This document shows, one piece after another, positions 1-8,116 of a stretch of 64,000 nucleotides of DNA. Position 1 is the stretch's first letter. Each line of letters begins with the position of its first letter. The notes under the pieces are model-generated. The model was not told the DNA's origin. It saw nothing but the letters and a program-made list of their open reading frames with translations, and made no database searches. A program made the translations under genes and the position numbers. The DNA comes from Marmoricola sp. URHB0036. GTDB lineage: Bacteria; Actinomycetota; Actinomycetes; Propionibacteriales; Nocardioidaceae. The stretch is from positions 310,001 through 374,000 of the forward strand of contig NZ_AUEP01000003.1 of assembly GCF_000426045.1 (NCBI RefSeq). Reading direction: 5' to 3'.

Positions 1-1
1 G

Positions 2-478
2 GGCGTCTCCCGCGGTGACATCCCCGACCTGGTCCACAAGAACACCCGCGGCTGGTACGACGTGCTGGCCGATCCCGACTTCGCCGTACGCCCTGCTCCG
101 CACGTGTGGTCACGGCTCGAGTACGCCTGCCACGTCCGTGACGTGCACGAGCTGTTCGCGCGCCGGGTGCGGCTCATGCTCGACCAGGACGACCCGACGT
201 TCGACAACTGGGACCAGGACGCGACCGCGGTCGAGCAGGCCTACGACCTCCAGGACCCGGCCGAGGTCGGTGTCGAGCTGGTGGAGCGTGCGGCCGAGGT
301 CGCAGCGGTCTACGCGGCAGTCGAGGACGACCAGTGGCAGCGCACCGGGCGCCGGAGCAACGGGTCGCTCTTCACCGTCGAGACGATGGGCGTCTACCAC
401 TTGCACGACGTCGTCCACCACCTGTGGGACGTCTCCAGGAGCGCGGAGCCGTCGGCCGTTCCGGCGGGGGACCTGTGA
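2..478 (+). CDS. DinB-superfamily protein, 5' end outside the window
   Basis: The frame is already open at base 2 and stops at TGA 476-478, so 158 residues are visible and the start is missing. ACHVRDVH and, further on, YHLHDVVHHLWDV supply the spaced histidines that bind a metal in DinB/YfiT-type four-helix bundles. In actinobacteria many relatives are mycothiol-dependent transferases or isomerases, but no substrate can be read here. The stop overlaps the GTG of the next gene (GTGA), which implies translational coupling. The family call is fairly firm; the reaction is unknown. Confidence 0.75.
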   Translation, partial: GVSRGDIPDLVHKNTRGWYDVLADPDFAVRPAPHVWSRLEYACHVRDVHELFARRVRLMLDQDDPTFDNWDQDATAVEQAYDLQDPAEVGVELVERAAEVAAVYAAVEDDQWQRTGRRSNGSLFTVETMGVYHLHDVVHHLWDVSRSAEPSAVPAGDL

Positions 479-669
479 GGCACACCGAGTTCTGGGCCCG
501 GATGGAGAACGCGCTCGGTCCGCCGTACGCCCGCTCCTGGGCCGAGCAGCACGTGCTCCGCGAGCTCGGCGGGCGCACCGTCCTCGAGGCCCTCGCCGCG
601 GGGGAGGACCCGAAGGTGGTCTGGCTAGCGGTGTGGGCCGAGCTCGGGCTCCCCGCGCGAGAGCGCTGA
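475..669 (+). CDS. DUF3046 small protein
   Basis: This 64-residue protein starts at GTG 475, whose last bases form the stop codon of the preceding gene. The sequence runs RHTEFWARMENALGP, then SWAEQHVLRELGG and DPKVVWLAVWAELGLP, the pattern of the actinobacterial DUF3046 family. Members are usually encoded just upstream of recA and recX, as here. The short acidic and tryptophan-rich sequence has no membrane segment or signal peptide. The function is not known. The start is set by the four-base overlap and by agreement with the family N-terminus. Confidence 0.85.
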   Translation: MRHTEFWARMENALGPPYARSWAEQHVLRELGGRTVLEALAAGEDPKVVWLAVWAELGLPARER

Positions 670-777
670 TTTCGCCTTCTCGTCACCCAACCGTGACGTC
701 CTGGGGGTGCCGTCTGCACGCACCGGCGTACTAGCCTGCCGGGGTTCGACTCGGAGAACGACACTCGGGAGCACCCC

Positions 778-2640
778 ATGCACACCACCCCTCGGCGCCT
801 CGTCGGCGTCCTGGCCGCCGGGGCCTGCGCCCTCGCCCCACTCGTGCTGCTGGCCGGCACCAGCCCGGCCGACGCGGTCAACCGCCACCGGCCGCACCAC
901 CCGAAGCCGCACCACCACCACAGCTCGCTGATGCCCATCCAGCTGCTGAGCTTCAACGACTTCCACGGCAACCTCGAGCCCCCGGCCGGGTCGTCGGGCC
1001 GCAACGTGGTCGACCACAAGATCGACCCCGCGACCGGCAAGCCGGTCGACGTGACCAACGACGCCGGAGGGGCGGCGTACCTCGCCACGCACCTCGCCCA
1101 GGCCCGCAAGGGGCACCGCAACTCCCTGACCGTGGCGGCCGGCGACATCATCGGCGCCTCGCCGCTGCTGTCCGCCGCCTTCCACGACGAGCCGACCATC
1201 GAGTCGATGAACAAGCTGGGCCTCGACGTCACCGCGGTCGGCAACCACGAGTTCGACGAGGGCTACAAGGAGCTCCAGCGGATGGCCCACGGCGGGTGCA
1301 TCGCCGACGGCCCGAACGGCGCCAACAACCAGAACTCCTGCCCCGACCACACCTTCAAGGGCGCGAAGTTCGACTACCTGGCAGCGAACGTGAAGTACGC
1401 CGGGACCGACCAGACCATCCTGCCGTCGTACTCCATCAAGAACGTGCACGGCGCGAAGATCGGCTTCATCGGGATGACCCTCAAGGACACCCCGAGCATC
1501 GTGACCGCCAGCGGTGTCGCCGGTCTGGAGTTCTCCGACGAGGTGCAGACCGCCAACATGCTGGTCCCCGTGCTCAAGCGCAGAGGCGTGAACGCGATCG
1601 TGGTGCTGATCCACCAGGGCGGCGTACCGGACAAGCAGAAGTGGACCGACCCCGCCACCGGCACGACGTACGACGTGAACCCGAACTTCGACTACACCTG
1701 TGGCAAGGGCGGCACCCTCGCCGCCTCCTCGCCGATCCTGCCGATCGCCGCCAACCTCGACCCGGCCATCGACATGGTGGTCAGCGGGCACACCCACCAG
1801 CCCTACGTCTGCCAGGTCAAGGACCCGGTCGGCCGTCCCCGGCTGCTGACCTCGGCCTCCTCGTTCGGTCGGCTGTTCACCGAGACCGACCTGCTCTACA
1901 ACCGCCGCACCCACGACATCGTGCGTGGCTCGGTCAAGGGCGCCAACGTCCAGGTCAGCCGCGACGTGACGCCGGACCCGGCGCAGACCTCGCTGATCGA
2001 CCTCTACAAGCAGCTGGTCACGCCGATCGCCAGCAAGGTCATCGGGCACATCACCACCGACGTCACGGCTGCCCAGAACGACGCGGGGGAGAGCGCCCTC
2101 GGCGACCTGATCGCCGACGCGCAGCTGGCCGACCCGTCGGTGGTGACCGGTGGCCAGAAGCCAGTGATCGCGTTCATGAACCCCGGCGGCATCCGGACCG
2201 ACCTGAGCGCGGCCAACTCCAAGTACGGCGAGCCGACCGGTGACGTCACCTACGAGGAGGCGTTCAACGTCCAGCCGTTCAACAACTACCTGGTCTCGAT
2301 GACGCTGACCGGCCAGCAGATCTACGACCTGCTCGCCCAGCAGGTGACCGGATCGAACGAGGCCGCCCGCAAGGTGCTGCAGGTGTCGAACGGGTTCAGC
2401 TATCAGCTCGGCGCGTCCGGTGCGGTCGCCGATTCGGTGAAGCTGAACGGCACCCCGATCGACAAGGCGGCGTCGTACCGGATCGTCACGAACAACTTCC
2501 TCTCCGACGGCGGCGACGGCTTCCCGGCCTTCACCGGCGGCACCGCGAAGTACTTCGGGGGTCTCGACATCGACGCCTTCGCGGCCTACCTGACCGCACA
2601 CTCGCCGTACACCCCGGGGCCGCTGACCCGCATCCAGTAG
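778..2640 (+). CDS. secreted bifunctional metallophosphatase / 5'-nucleotidase
   Basis: A 620-residue exported enzyme expected to hydrolyse nucleotides or nucleotide-sugar esters outside the membrane. The N-terminus has an Arg-Arg pair, a hydrophobic stretch and a likely cleavage after SPADA near residue 33, followed by a His-rich linker. The metallophosphatase domain shows SFNDFHGN, AAGDIIGAS, GNHEFDEG, LIHQGG and SGHTHQPY, the metal-binding series of the UshA/5'-nucleotidase family. The C-terminal substrate domain follows (about residues 420-600; GGIRTDL, NNFLSDGGDGFPAF). A GGGAG ribosome site precedes ATG 778. Length and domain order are normal for the family. It sits alone between DUF3046 and the recA promoter region. 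Confidence 0.88.
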   Translation: MHTTPRRLVGVLAAGACALAPLVLLAGTSPADAVNRHRPHHPKPHHHHSSLMPIQLLSFNDFHGNLEPPAGSSGRNVVDHKIDPATGKPVDVTNDAGGAAYLATHLAQARKGHRNSLTVAAGDIIGASPLLSAAFHDEPTIESMNKLGLDVTAVGNHEFDEGYKELQRMAHGGCIADGPNGANNQNSCPDHTFKGAKFDYLAANVKYAGTDQTILPSYSIKNVHGAKIGFIGMTLKDTPSIVTASGVAGLEFSDEVQTANMLVPVLKRRGVNAIVVLIHQGGVPDKQKWTDPATGTTYDVNPNFDYTCGKGGTLAASSPILPIAANLDPAIDMVVSGHTHQPYVCQVKDPVGRPRLLTSASSFGRLFTETDLLYNRRTHDIVRGSVKGANVQVSRDVTPDPAQTSLIDLYKQLVTPIASKVIGHITTDVTAAQNDAGESALGDLIADAQLADPSVVTGGQKPVIAFMNPGGIRTDLSAANSKYGEPTGDVTYEEAFNVQPFNNYLVSMTLTGQQIYDLLAQQVTGSNEAARKVLQVSNGFSYQLGASGAVADSVKLNGTPIDKAASYRIVTNNFLSDGGDGFPAFTGGTAKYFGGLDIDAFAAYLTAHSPYTPGPLTRIQ

Positions 2641-2653
2641 CAGGTGGCTCTTC

Positions 2654-2694
2654 GGTGGTTGAGGAGGTCGCGCAGCGACCGTCTCGAAACCACC
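2654..2694. repeat. dispersed palindromic repeat, copy 1
   Basis: Outer arms GGTGGTT and AACCACC are perfect complements and enclose a second GTCGC/GCGAC stem. It lies just after the nucleotidase stop, so its RNA could fold into a hairpin that ends that transcript. Its layout (GGTGGT, GAG, CGCAGCGA, GA, ACCACC) is shared with the copies at 4036 and 41549. Confidence 0.65.
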
Positions 2695-2715
2695 CGATTC
2701 ACCGGGCGTGTTGGA

Positions 2716-2744
2716 TTGGATCGAACACCTGTTCGTACTACCGT
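2716..2744 (+). promoter_or_regulatory. recA promoter 1 with embedded LexA (SOS) box
   Basis: TTGGAT (2716-2721) and TACCGT (2739-2744) are spaced by 17 bases. Between them lies TCGAACACCTGTTCGT (2721-2736), which differs from the actinobacterial SOS consensus TCGAAC-N4-GTTCGA only in the final base. LexA bound here would cover the spacer and block RNA polymerase. Direct sequence match; binding is inferred. Confidence 0.85.
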
Positions 2745-2804
2745 CGTGTCCACAGGCAGGGGTCGACACCGGCTTTTCCACAGCTCCGCAGCACGAGATC
2801 GCGG

Positions 2805-2827
2805 TTGTCGGTGGGGGCTCCTAACGT
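2805..2827 (+). promoter_or_regulatory. recA promoter 2, PafBC-type (RecA-NDp)
   Basis: TTGTCGGTG (2805-2813), eight bases, then TAACGT (2822-2827) reproduces the RecA-NDp consensus TTGTCRGTG-N8-TANNNT. In mycobacteria that motif marks the LexA- and RecA-independent DNA-damage promoters driven by PafBC. It is about 70 bases before the recA start. Confidence 0.85.
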
Positions 2828-2896
2828 CTGGCAGGACAGACGAGGTCAGACAACAGGCGCTCCGATCGCGGGACGCACGACACACGTGAGGGTGAC

Positions 2897-3985
2897 ATGG
2901 CTGGAGCCGAGAACAACCGGGACAAGGCGCTCGACGTAGCGCTCGCCAACATCGAGAAGCAGTTCGGCAAGGGCTCGGTCATGCGCCTCGGCGACGAGAC
3001 GCGGGCGCCCCTCGAGGTCATCCCCACCGGGGCGATCTCCCTCGACATCGCGCTCGGCCTCGGTGGCCTGCCGCGTGGCCGGGTGGTCGAGATCTACGGC
3101 CCGGAGTCCTCCGGCAAGACCACGGTCGCCCTGCACGCGGTGGCCAACGCGCAGGCGGCCGGCGGCATCGTGGCCTTCATCGACGCCGAGCACGCCCTCG
3201 ACCCGGAGTACGCCCAGCGTCTCGGCGTCGACACCGACGCCCTGCTCGTCTCCCAGCCCGACTCCGGTGAGCAGGCGCTCGAGATCGCCGACATGCTGAT
3301 CCGCTCCGGCGCGCTCGACCTGATCGTCATCGACTCGGTCGCGGCCCTGGTGCCGCGCGCGGAGATCGAGGGCGAGATGGGCGACAGCCACGTCGGCCTC
3401 CAGGCCCGTCTGATGAGCCAGGCGTTGCGCAAGATGACCGGTGCCCTCAACGGCGCCAACACGACCGCGATCTTCATCAACCAGCTGCGCGAGAAGATCG
3501 GCGTGATGTTCGGCTCGCCCGAGACCACCACCGGTGGTCGGGCGCTGAAGTTCTACTCCTCGGTCCGCCTCGACGTGCGTCGCATCGAGACGCTCAAGGA
3601 CGGCACCGAGATGGTCGGCAACCGCACCCGCGTCAAGGTCGTCAAGAACAAGGTCGCGCCGCCGTTCAAGCAGGCCGAGTTCGACATCATGTACGGCCAG
3701 GGCATCAGCCGCGAGGGTGGGCTGATCGATGTCGGCGTCGAGGCGGGCCTCGTCCGCAAGGCAGGCGCTTGGTACACCTACGAGGGCGACCAGCTCGGCC
3801 AGGGCAAGGAGAACGCCCGCACCTTCCTCCGCGACAACCCCGACCTGGCCAACGAGATCGAGAAGAAGATCCTCGAGAAGCTCGGCATCGGTCCCTCGGT
3901 CGACACCCCGGCCGCAGCCGGCGACGAGGGCAGCGGCTTCACCGCCGACGCCCCCGACATCGACCCCGACGGCATCGACTTCTGA
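2897..3985 (+). CDS. recA: recombinase RecA
   Basis: A 362-residue RecA, the ATP-dependent strand-exchange protein and co-protease that triggers LexA self-cleavage. The Walker A motif GPESSGKT lies at residues 68-75, followed by the MAW motif, the Walker B-type LIVIDSV and the L2-region segment [18 protein letters not shown]. The tail ends in the usual acidic stretch ([12 protein letters not shown]). No intein interrupts it, unlike some mycobacterial recA genes. ATG 2897 follows a GAGGGTG ribosome site. Two damage-responsive promoters lie upstream, one LexA-controlled and one PafBC-type. recX follows 127 bases downstream and is probably cotranscribed. Confidence 0.98.
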   Translation: MAGAENNRDKALDVALANIEKQFGKGSVMRLGDETRAPLEVIPTGAISLDIALGLGGLPRGRVVEIYGPESSGKTTVALHAVANAQAAGGIVAFIDAEHALDPEYAQRLGVDTDALLVSQPDSGEQALEIADMLIRSGALDLIVIDSVAALVPRAEIEGEMGDSHVGLQARLMSQALRKMTGALNGANTTAIFINQLREKIGVMFGSPETTTGGRALKFYSSVRLDVRRIETLKDGTEMVGNRTRVKVVKNKVAPPFKQAEFDIMYGQGISREGGLIDVGVEAGLVRKAGAWYTYEGDQLGQGKENARTFLRDNPDLANEIEKKILEKLGIGPSVDTPAAAGDEGSGFTADAPDIDPDGIDF

Positions 3986-4035
3986 CCAGGGCTGGGCTCG
4001 ACCAACGGGGTGAGGTGCGCCAACGCGCTGAACCA

Positions 4036-4080
4036 GGTGGTCGAGCAGCGAGCGCCAGCGAGCGATCAGTCGAGACCACC
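4036..4080. repeat. dispersed palindromic repeat, copy 2
   Basis: Starts GGTGGTCGAGCAGCGAGCG and ends AGTCGAGACCACC; the ends pair and the middle carries direct AGCGAGCG repeats. It is close to base-for-base the same as the copy inside nrdJ (41549-41592). It sits between recA and recX. Confidence 0.8.
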
Positions 4081-4112
4081 CCGCACGCCAACCGCGACCG
4101 TAGGGAGGTGCC

Positions 4113-4655
4113 ATGCGCGGATCACGTGACCCCGACCCGACCCTCGATGCCGGCCCCGACGCCGATCCCGAGTCGGTGGCCCGCACGATCCTGCTCAACC
4201 AGCTCACCGGCCGGGCCCGCACGCGCTCCGAGCTGGCCACCAAGCTGAGCTCTCGAGACGTGCCCGACGAGATCGCCACCCGGCTCCTCGACCGGTTCGA
4301 GGAGGTCGGGCTGGTCGACGACGCGGCGTTCGCGCGCGAGTGGGTCGAGCAGCGCCAGTCCGGCAAGGGCCTGGCGAAGCGAGCCCTGGCACAGGAGCTC
4401 CGCCGCAAGGGGATCGACGACGAGACGGCTCGCGAAGCCCTCGACGAGATCGACGCCGACGACGAGGTCGAGGCGGCTCGCGCGCTGGTGCGGGCCAAGC
4501 TCCGCACGGCGCGGGGACTCGATCACGACAAGGCGGTCCGCCGCCTCGTCGGCATGCTCGCCCGCAAGGGCCACTCCGCCGGTGTCGCCTTCCGCGTGGT
4601 CAAGGAGGAGCTCGACCTGGACCAGGCGGACGATGACATCGAGTTCGGGGACTAG
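4113..4655 (+). CDS. recX: regulatory protein RecX
   Basis: A 180-residue RecX, which binds RecA filaments and limits recombinase activity. It consists of three tandem three-helix repeats, seen in NQLTGRARTRSELATKLSSR, FEEVGLVDDAAFAREWVEQR and the final LVGMLARKGHSAGVAFRVVKEEL. ATG 4113 has a strong GGGAGGTG ribosome site six bases upstream. Its position after recA is the standard actinobacterial arrangement, so it should share the two recA promoters. The acidic N-terminal extension (about 20 residues, rich in Asp and Pro) is typical of actinobacterial members. Confidence 0.93.
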   Translation: MRGSRDPDPTLDAGPDADPESVARTILLNQLTGRARTRSELATKLSSRDVPDEIATRLLDRFEEVGLVDDAAFAREWVEQRQSGKGLAKRALAQELRRKGIDDETAREALDEIDADDEVEAARALVRAKLRTARGLDHDKAVRRLVGMLARKGHSAGVAFRVVKEELDLDQADDDIEFGD

Positions 4656-4664
4656 CTTGCTAAA

Positions 4665-4714
4665 AGTGAAAGTCACTCCTAATATCAAGTCACGTGCTTT
4701 TAACACTGACTTGA
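4665..4714. promoter_or_regulatory. paired palindromes before the efflux gene, probable TetR operators
   Basis: Two inverted repeats lie in an AT-rich island: AGTGA-AAG-TCACT (4665-4677), and TCAAGTCA (4685-4692) pairing perfectly with TGACTTGA (4707-4714). The second ends ten bases before the ATG of the transporter. A TetR gene is encoded at the far end of the same unit, so autoregulation is the natural reading. Sites are seen; the regulator is inferred. Confidence 0.65.
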
Positions 4715-4723
4715 GGTTTGACC

Positions 4724-6307
4724 ATGACCAAGGACAACGCTCGCTGGTGGGCGATGGGTGCCACGGCGATGAGCCTGTTCGTCGTCGGGCTCGACATGAC
4801 GGTGCTCAACGTGGCGTTGCCCGACATCGCCGTCGACCTGCACGCCTCCACCGCCCAGCTGCAGTGGTTCGCTGACGCCTACCTGCTGGTGATGGCGGCC
4901 GTGCTGCTACCGGCGGGGATGCTGGGGGACCGCTTCGGCCGCAAGAACCTCACCCTCGCCGCACTCGCCGTCTTCGGGCTCGGCTCGCTGTGGTGTGCCG
5001 TCGCCGACAGCCCGGGAAGCCTGATCGCTGCCCGGGCCGTGCTCGGCCTGGGGGCCGCGGTGCTGATTCCGTTGGCGATGTCGGCGGTGGTGGTCCTGTT
5101 CGAGCCGGCCGAGCGCTCCCGCGCCATCCTGGTGCTGAGCCTGTCCACGATGATCGGCCTGCCGCTGGGGCCGATCGTGGGCGGGTTGCTGCTGCAGAAC
5201 TTCTGGTGGGGCTCGGTCTTCGCGATCAACGTGCCCGTCATCGCGCTCGCGATCCTCGCCGTCACGCGGTTCATGCCGCGCGACGAGGTCACCGGCCAGG
5301 GAGAGCGGATCGACGTCGTCGGGGCCGTGGCTGCGGGAGCCGGTCTGCTGGGACTCACCTACGGCGTGATCGAGGCGCCGGCGCGAGGGTGGAGCGACCC
5401 TGTCGTGCTGATCGGAACCATCGGCGGCCTGCTCGTGCTCGCGGCTTTCCTGGTCTGGGAACGCCGACTGCGCGGCGTCGTACCCGTCTTCGACTTCGCC
5501 GTCTGGGCCGATCGCGGCTTCCGCTACGGCGCGGTGGCGGCGGCGATCGCCAGCCTGGCCTTCTTCGGAGTGATGTTCACCCTGCCGCAGTACTACCGCG
5601 CCGTCCTGGGTGCCGACGCCCTCGGCACCGGTCTGCGCTCGCTGCCGCTCGTGGCCGGGATGCTCGTGGCAATGCGCCTGGCCAACGCTCTCGGGACCCG
5701 GTTCTCCATGAGGTCGCTGGCTGCCGCCGGGTTCGTGCTGATGGCGGCGGGCCTGGTGTGCGGAGCGACCACCGGGGTCTCCGACGGTTTCGGCCGCACG
5801 GGCATGTGGTCCACGGTGGTGGGCCTGGGGTTCGGGATGTCGTTGTTCGCTGCCCAGAACACCGCCTTGTTCACGCTGCCCCGGGCGCGGGCGGCCAGTG
5901 GTTCGGCACTGGTGCAGACCCTGCGCCAGGTCGGCAGCGTGCTCGGGATCGCGGTGCTCGGCGCCCTGCTCAACCACGAGTACCGGGCGGCGGTCGACAC
6001 CCAGGGTCTGCCCGTCCACACGGCCGGAGTCGTGCGCGAGTCGGCCCAGGCCGGGCTGGAGGTGGCGCACCAGAGCGGTTCCGGCGCGCTGGCGCACTCG
6101 GTCGCGAGCGCCTTCGTGCAGGGCATGGACGCCGCACTCTGGACCTCTGCCGGCATCGCGCTTGTCGGTGCGATCGTGGCGTGGCGACTGATGCCCGTCG
6201 TACGTCCGGTCGAGCCTGAGGCGGACCCGTCGCTCGATGGCGCAGAATCGGGACGTGCCGAAGAAGCCGTCGACCGAGCCGATGCCTCCACTGCCCGGCC
6301 TGCGTGA
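4724..6307 (+). CDS. DHA2-family (14-helix) MFS drug exporter
   Basis: A 527-residue integral membrane protein of the EmrB/QacA class, exporting drugs or other hydrophobic compounds by proton antiport. LDMTVLNVALPDI in helix 1, GMLGDRFGRKN (motif A) and GPIVGGLLL (motif C) are diagnostic, and about 14 hydrophobic segments fit the DHA2 subfamily. ATG 4724 is preferred over the in-frame TTG at 4718 because TGAGG lies seven bases before it. The TetR gene overlaps its 3' end, so pump and repressor form one operon controlled from the palindromes at 4665-4714. The exported substrate cannot be predicted. Confidence 0.9.
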   Translation: MTKDNARWWAMGATAMSLFVVGLDMTVLNVALPDIAVDLHASTAQLQWFADAYLLVMAAVLLPAGMLGDRFGRKNLTLAALAVFGLGSLWCAVADSPGSLIAARAVLGLGAAVLIPLAMSAVVVLFEPAERSRAILVLSLSTMIGLPLGPIVGGLLLQNFWWGSVFAINVPVIALAILAVTRFMPRDEVTGQGERIDVVGAVAAGAGLLGLTYGVIEAPARGWSDPVVLIGTIGGLLVLAAFLVWERRLRGVVPVFDFAVWADRGFRYGAVAAAIASLAFFGVMFTLPQYYRAVLGADALGTGLRSLPLVAGMLVAMRLANALGTRFSMRSLAAAGFVLMAAGLVCGATTGVSDGFGRTGMWSTVVGLGFGMSLFAAQNTALFTLPRARAASGSALVQTLRQVGSVLGIAVLGALLNHEYRAAVDTQGLPVHTAGVVRESAQAGLEVAHQSGSGALAHSVASAFVQGMDAALWTSAGIALVGAIVAWRLMPVVRPVEPEADPSLDGAESGRAEEAVDRADASTARPA

Positions 6308-6929
6308 GCGCAAGAAGGCGCGCACCAAGGCGACCATCCAGCGTGAGGCGTTGCGGCTGTTCAGCGAGCAGGGGTACGCCGAGACCTCGGTCGAACAGAT
6401 CGCTGCAGCGGCGGAGGTCTCGCCGAGCACCTTCTTCCGCTACTTCCCGACAAAGGAAGAAGTGGTGCTCTCCGAGTTCATCGACACCCGGACGATCGAG
6501 CTGTTCCGCGCCGCCCCCGCCGAGCTGGGTCCGATCGACGCCCTCCGCCACGCGATCGAGGCGCTGACCACCGAGGTCCCCGACGAGGACCTCGAGCTGG
6601 AGGGCCTTCGCAACGAGCTGATCCAGCAGGTCCCGGAGCTGCGGCGCGGGCTGATGGCCGAGCTGCTCCGCCCCATCGCGATGATGAGCGAGGTGATCGC
6701 CGAGCGACTCGGGCTTCCTCCCGACGACGAGGACGCCGCCACCTTCGCCGGAGCGCTGATCGGCGGGATGCTCTCCGGCGGGCTGATGTCCGGCAGCCTC
6801 GGCGAGGACGGGCCCAGCAATCAACATGGCCACCAGCCCAGGAACACCCAGGACCTCCGGGACTACGTGCTCGGCCGACTCGACCGCATCGAGCCGATGC
6901 TGACGTTCCCGCCGCCGCGCAAGGCCTAG
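6237..6929 (+). CDS. TetR-family transcriptional regulator
   Basis: A 230-residue repressor. The N-terminal helix-turn-helix reads ATIQREALRLFSEQGYAETSVEQIAAAAEVSPSTFFRYFPTKEEVV (split here by description only: residues about 32-77), the TetR_N signature; the C-terminal ligand domain is not assignable. The listed start gives a 71-base overlap with the exporter gene. An in-frame ATG at 6282 (PPLPGLRERKKARTK) would shorten the overlap to 26 bases and still keep the whole DNA-binding domain; no ribosome site decides between them. Probable local repressor of the exporter. The stop shares the palindrome CTAG (6926-6929) with the convergent gene. Confidence 0.9.
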   Translation: MAQNRDVPKKPSTEPMPPLPGLRERKKARTKATIQREALRLFSEQGYAETSVEQIAAAAEVSPSTFFRYFPTKEEVVLSEFIDTRTIELFRAAPAELGPIDALRHAIEALTTEVPDEDLELEGLRNELIQQVPELRRGLMAELLRPIAMMSEVIAERLGLPPDDEDAATFAGALIGGMLSGGLMSGSLGEDGPSNQHGHQPRNTQDLRDYVLGRLDRIEPMLTFPPPRKA

Positions 6930-7411
6930 CGGAACTGCGCCAGGAAGGCCTGCCCCTCCTCGCTCAGCCGACCGTGCCGGCGGGCCACCTCCGCCCACTC
7001 CGCCGACATGCGGGCGAACCGCATCGGGTTGTAGACGTCCTCCTCGCGCGACCAGAGCCCGGCGCCGCGGTAGGTGAGGATGGTCAGGTTGCTGGCCTCG
7101 TGCTGGGATCCGTCGCCCGGGTCGGGCATCAGGTTGCGGACCTCGCAGATGACCCGACTCGTCGGCTCGTCCACGACGTGCCAGGCGATCGGGAAGCTGG
7201 TCATGGTGTTTCCGGGGAACGACGTCATCGTCCTCACCACCCACGAGCGGATCGCCTCGCGTCCGGTGAAGCTGCCGAACGCGTGCTCCTCGTAGGTCGC
7301 GTCCTCGGTGAACAGGTCGGCGAAGCGCGGCCAGTCGCCGGTGTCCGCGATGCGCTGGACCGCTGCCTGGTAGTCGCGGAAGGCCTGCTCGATCTCTGCC
7401 GTGGTGTGCAC
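6926..7411 (-). CDS. SnoaL/NTF2-like protein
   Basis: About 161 residues with the SnoaL-like cone fold pattern: AFRDYQAAVQRIADTGDWPRFADLFTEDATYEEH, split over residues 9-42, then GSFTGREAIRSWV and a C-terminal strand with WSREEDVYNP. Relatives are small hydroxylases, cyclases or ligand-binding proteins; nothing here fixes a substrate. I chose GTG 7411 because the longer GTG (7432) would leave only eight bases to the divergent neighbour. Its stop overlaps the TetR stop in a shared CTAG. Function unknown. Confidence 0.75.
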   Translation of the reverse strand: MHTTAEIEQAFRDYQAAVQRIADTGDWPRFADLFTEDATYEEHAFGSFTGREAIRSWVVRTMTSFPGNTMTSFPIAWHVVDEPTSRVICEVRNLMPDPGDGSQHEASNLTILTYRGAGLWSREEDVYNPMRFARMSAEWAEVARRHGRLSEEGQAFLAQFR

Positions 7412-7440
7412 GCGAGCATCCAACCAGCACACTGGGCCCT

Positions 7441-8115
7441 GTGCTCATCGAGTTCACCCGCGCCGAGGTCCGTGAGGACGAGTCGTGGGCCCGTGCGGCC
7501 GACCGGCTGGCCGGCGGACGCGGACCGGTGCTGGCCGTGGACCTGTCCTCGGACCCGCTGCGCTTCCAGGTAGACGAGGAGCACACCTTCGCGCTGCGTC
7601 CGATGACCGAGGGTGACTTCGGCGCCCTCGAGCGATGGATCAACGCGCCGCACGTCGCCACCTGGTGGGACGAGAACCGTTCGGTCGCGCAGATCGCCGA
7701 CTACTACGGACCCGGCATCCGTGGGGAGGACCGGGTCCGCTACTGGGTCTGGGAGGTCAACGGCCGGTCGGTGGGGTTCTGCCAGGACTACCGGATCTCC
7801 GACCATCCGGAGTTCGCCCTGCTGTGCGGCCGGCCCGACGCGATCGGCTTCGACTACGTGATCGGCGAGGCGGCGCACGTCGATCGTGGTCTCGGCACCA
7901 GCCTGTTGTGGGTGTTCCTGCGTGACTTCGTCGTCCCGGCGTACGACGGCGCGACGGAGCTGTTCGCCGCCCCCGACCACCGCAACACCAGGTCGCTGCG
8001 CGTGCTCGCCAAGCTCGGCGCCACCGAGGGGATGTGGTTCGACGAGCCACAGGGCGACGGCCGCGTCGACACGGTCGTGGGGTGCAGCATCGACGTCCGT
8101 CGGGTACTGGCCTGA
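7441..8115 (+). CDS. GNAT acetyltransferase, AAC(6')-like
   Basis: 224 residues. From about residue 45 the protein follows the Acetyltransf_8/AAC(6') pattern: FALRPMTEGDFGALERWI, HVATWWDEN, then the acetyl-CoA loop region VDRGLGTSLLWVFL and the final NTRSLRVLAKLGATEGMWF. Relatives acetylate amines, including aminoglycosides and siderophore precursors; the acceptor here is unknown. The first 40 residues are not typical of the family, so the true start may be internal (for example GTG 7528). The stop lies one base before the start of the DUF72 gene, indicating an operon. Confidence 0.82.
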   Translation: MLIEFTRAEVREDESWARAADRLAGGRGPVLAVDLSSDPLRFQVDEEHTFALRPMTEGDFGALERWINAPHVATWWDENRSVAQIADYYGPGIRGEDRVRYWVWEVNGRSVGFCQDYRISDHPEFALLCGRPDAIGFDYVIGEAAHVDRGLGTSLLWVFLRDFVVPAYDGATELFAAPDHRNTRSLRVLAKLGATEGMWFDEPQGDGRVDTVVGCSIDVRRVLA

Positions 8116-8116
8116 G

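Noticed and set aside
625-2781. Long minus-strand open frame across the nucleotidase gene
   Set aside because: It is a high-GC shadow: repetitive Arg/Gly/Val composition, no domain, and the plus-strand gene explains the sequence fully.
6162-6170. Second TTGTCGGTG, the PafBC -35-like motif, in the end of the DHA2 exporter gene
   Set aside because: No TANNNT follows at eight bases, and it lies within coding sequence of a protein that needs those codons.
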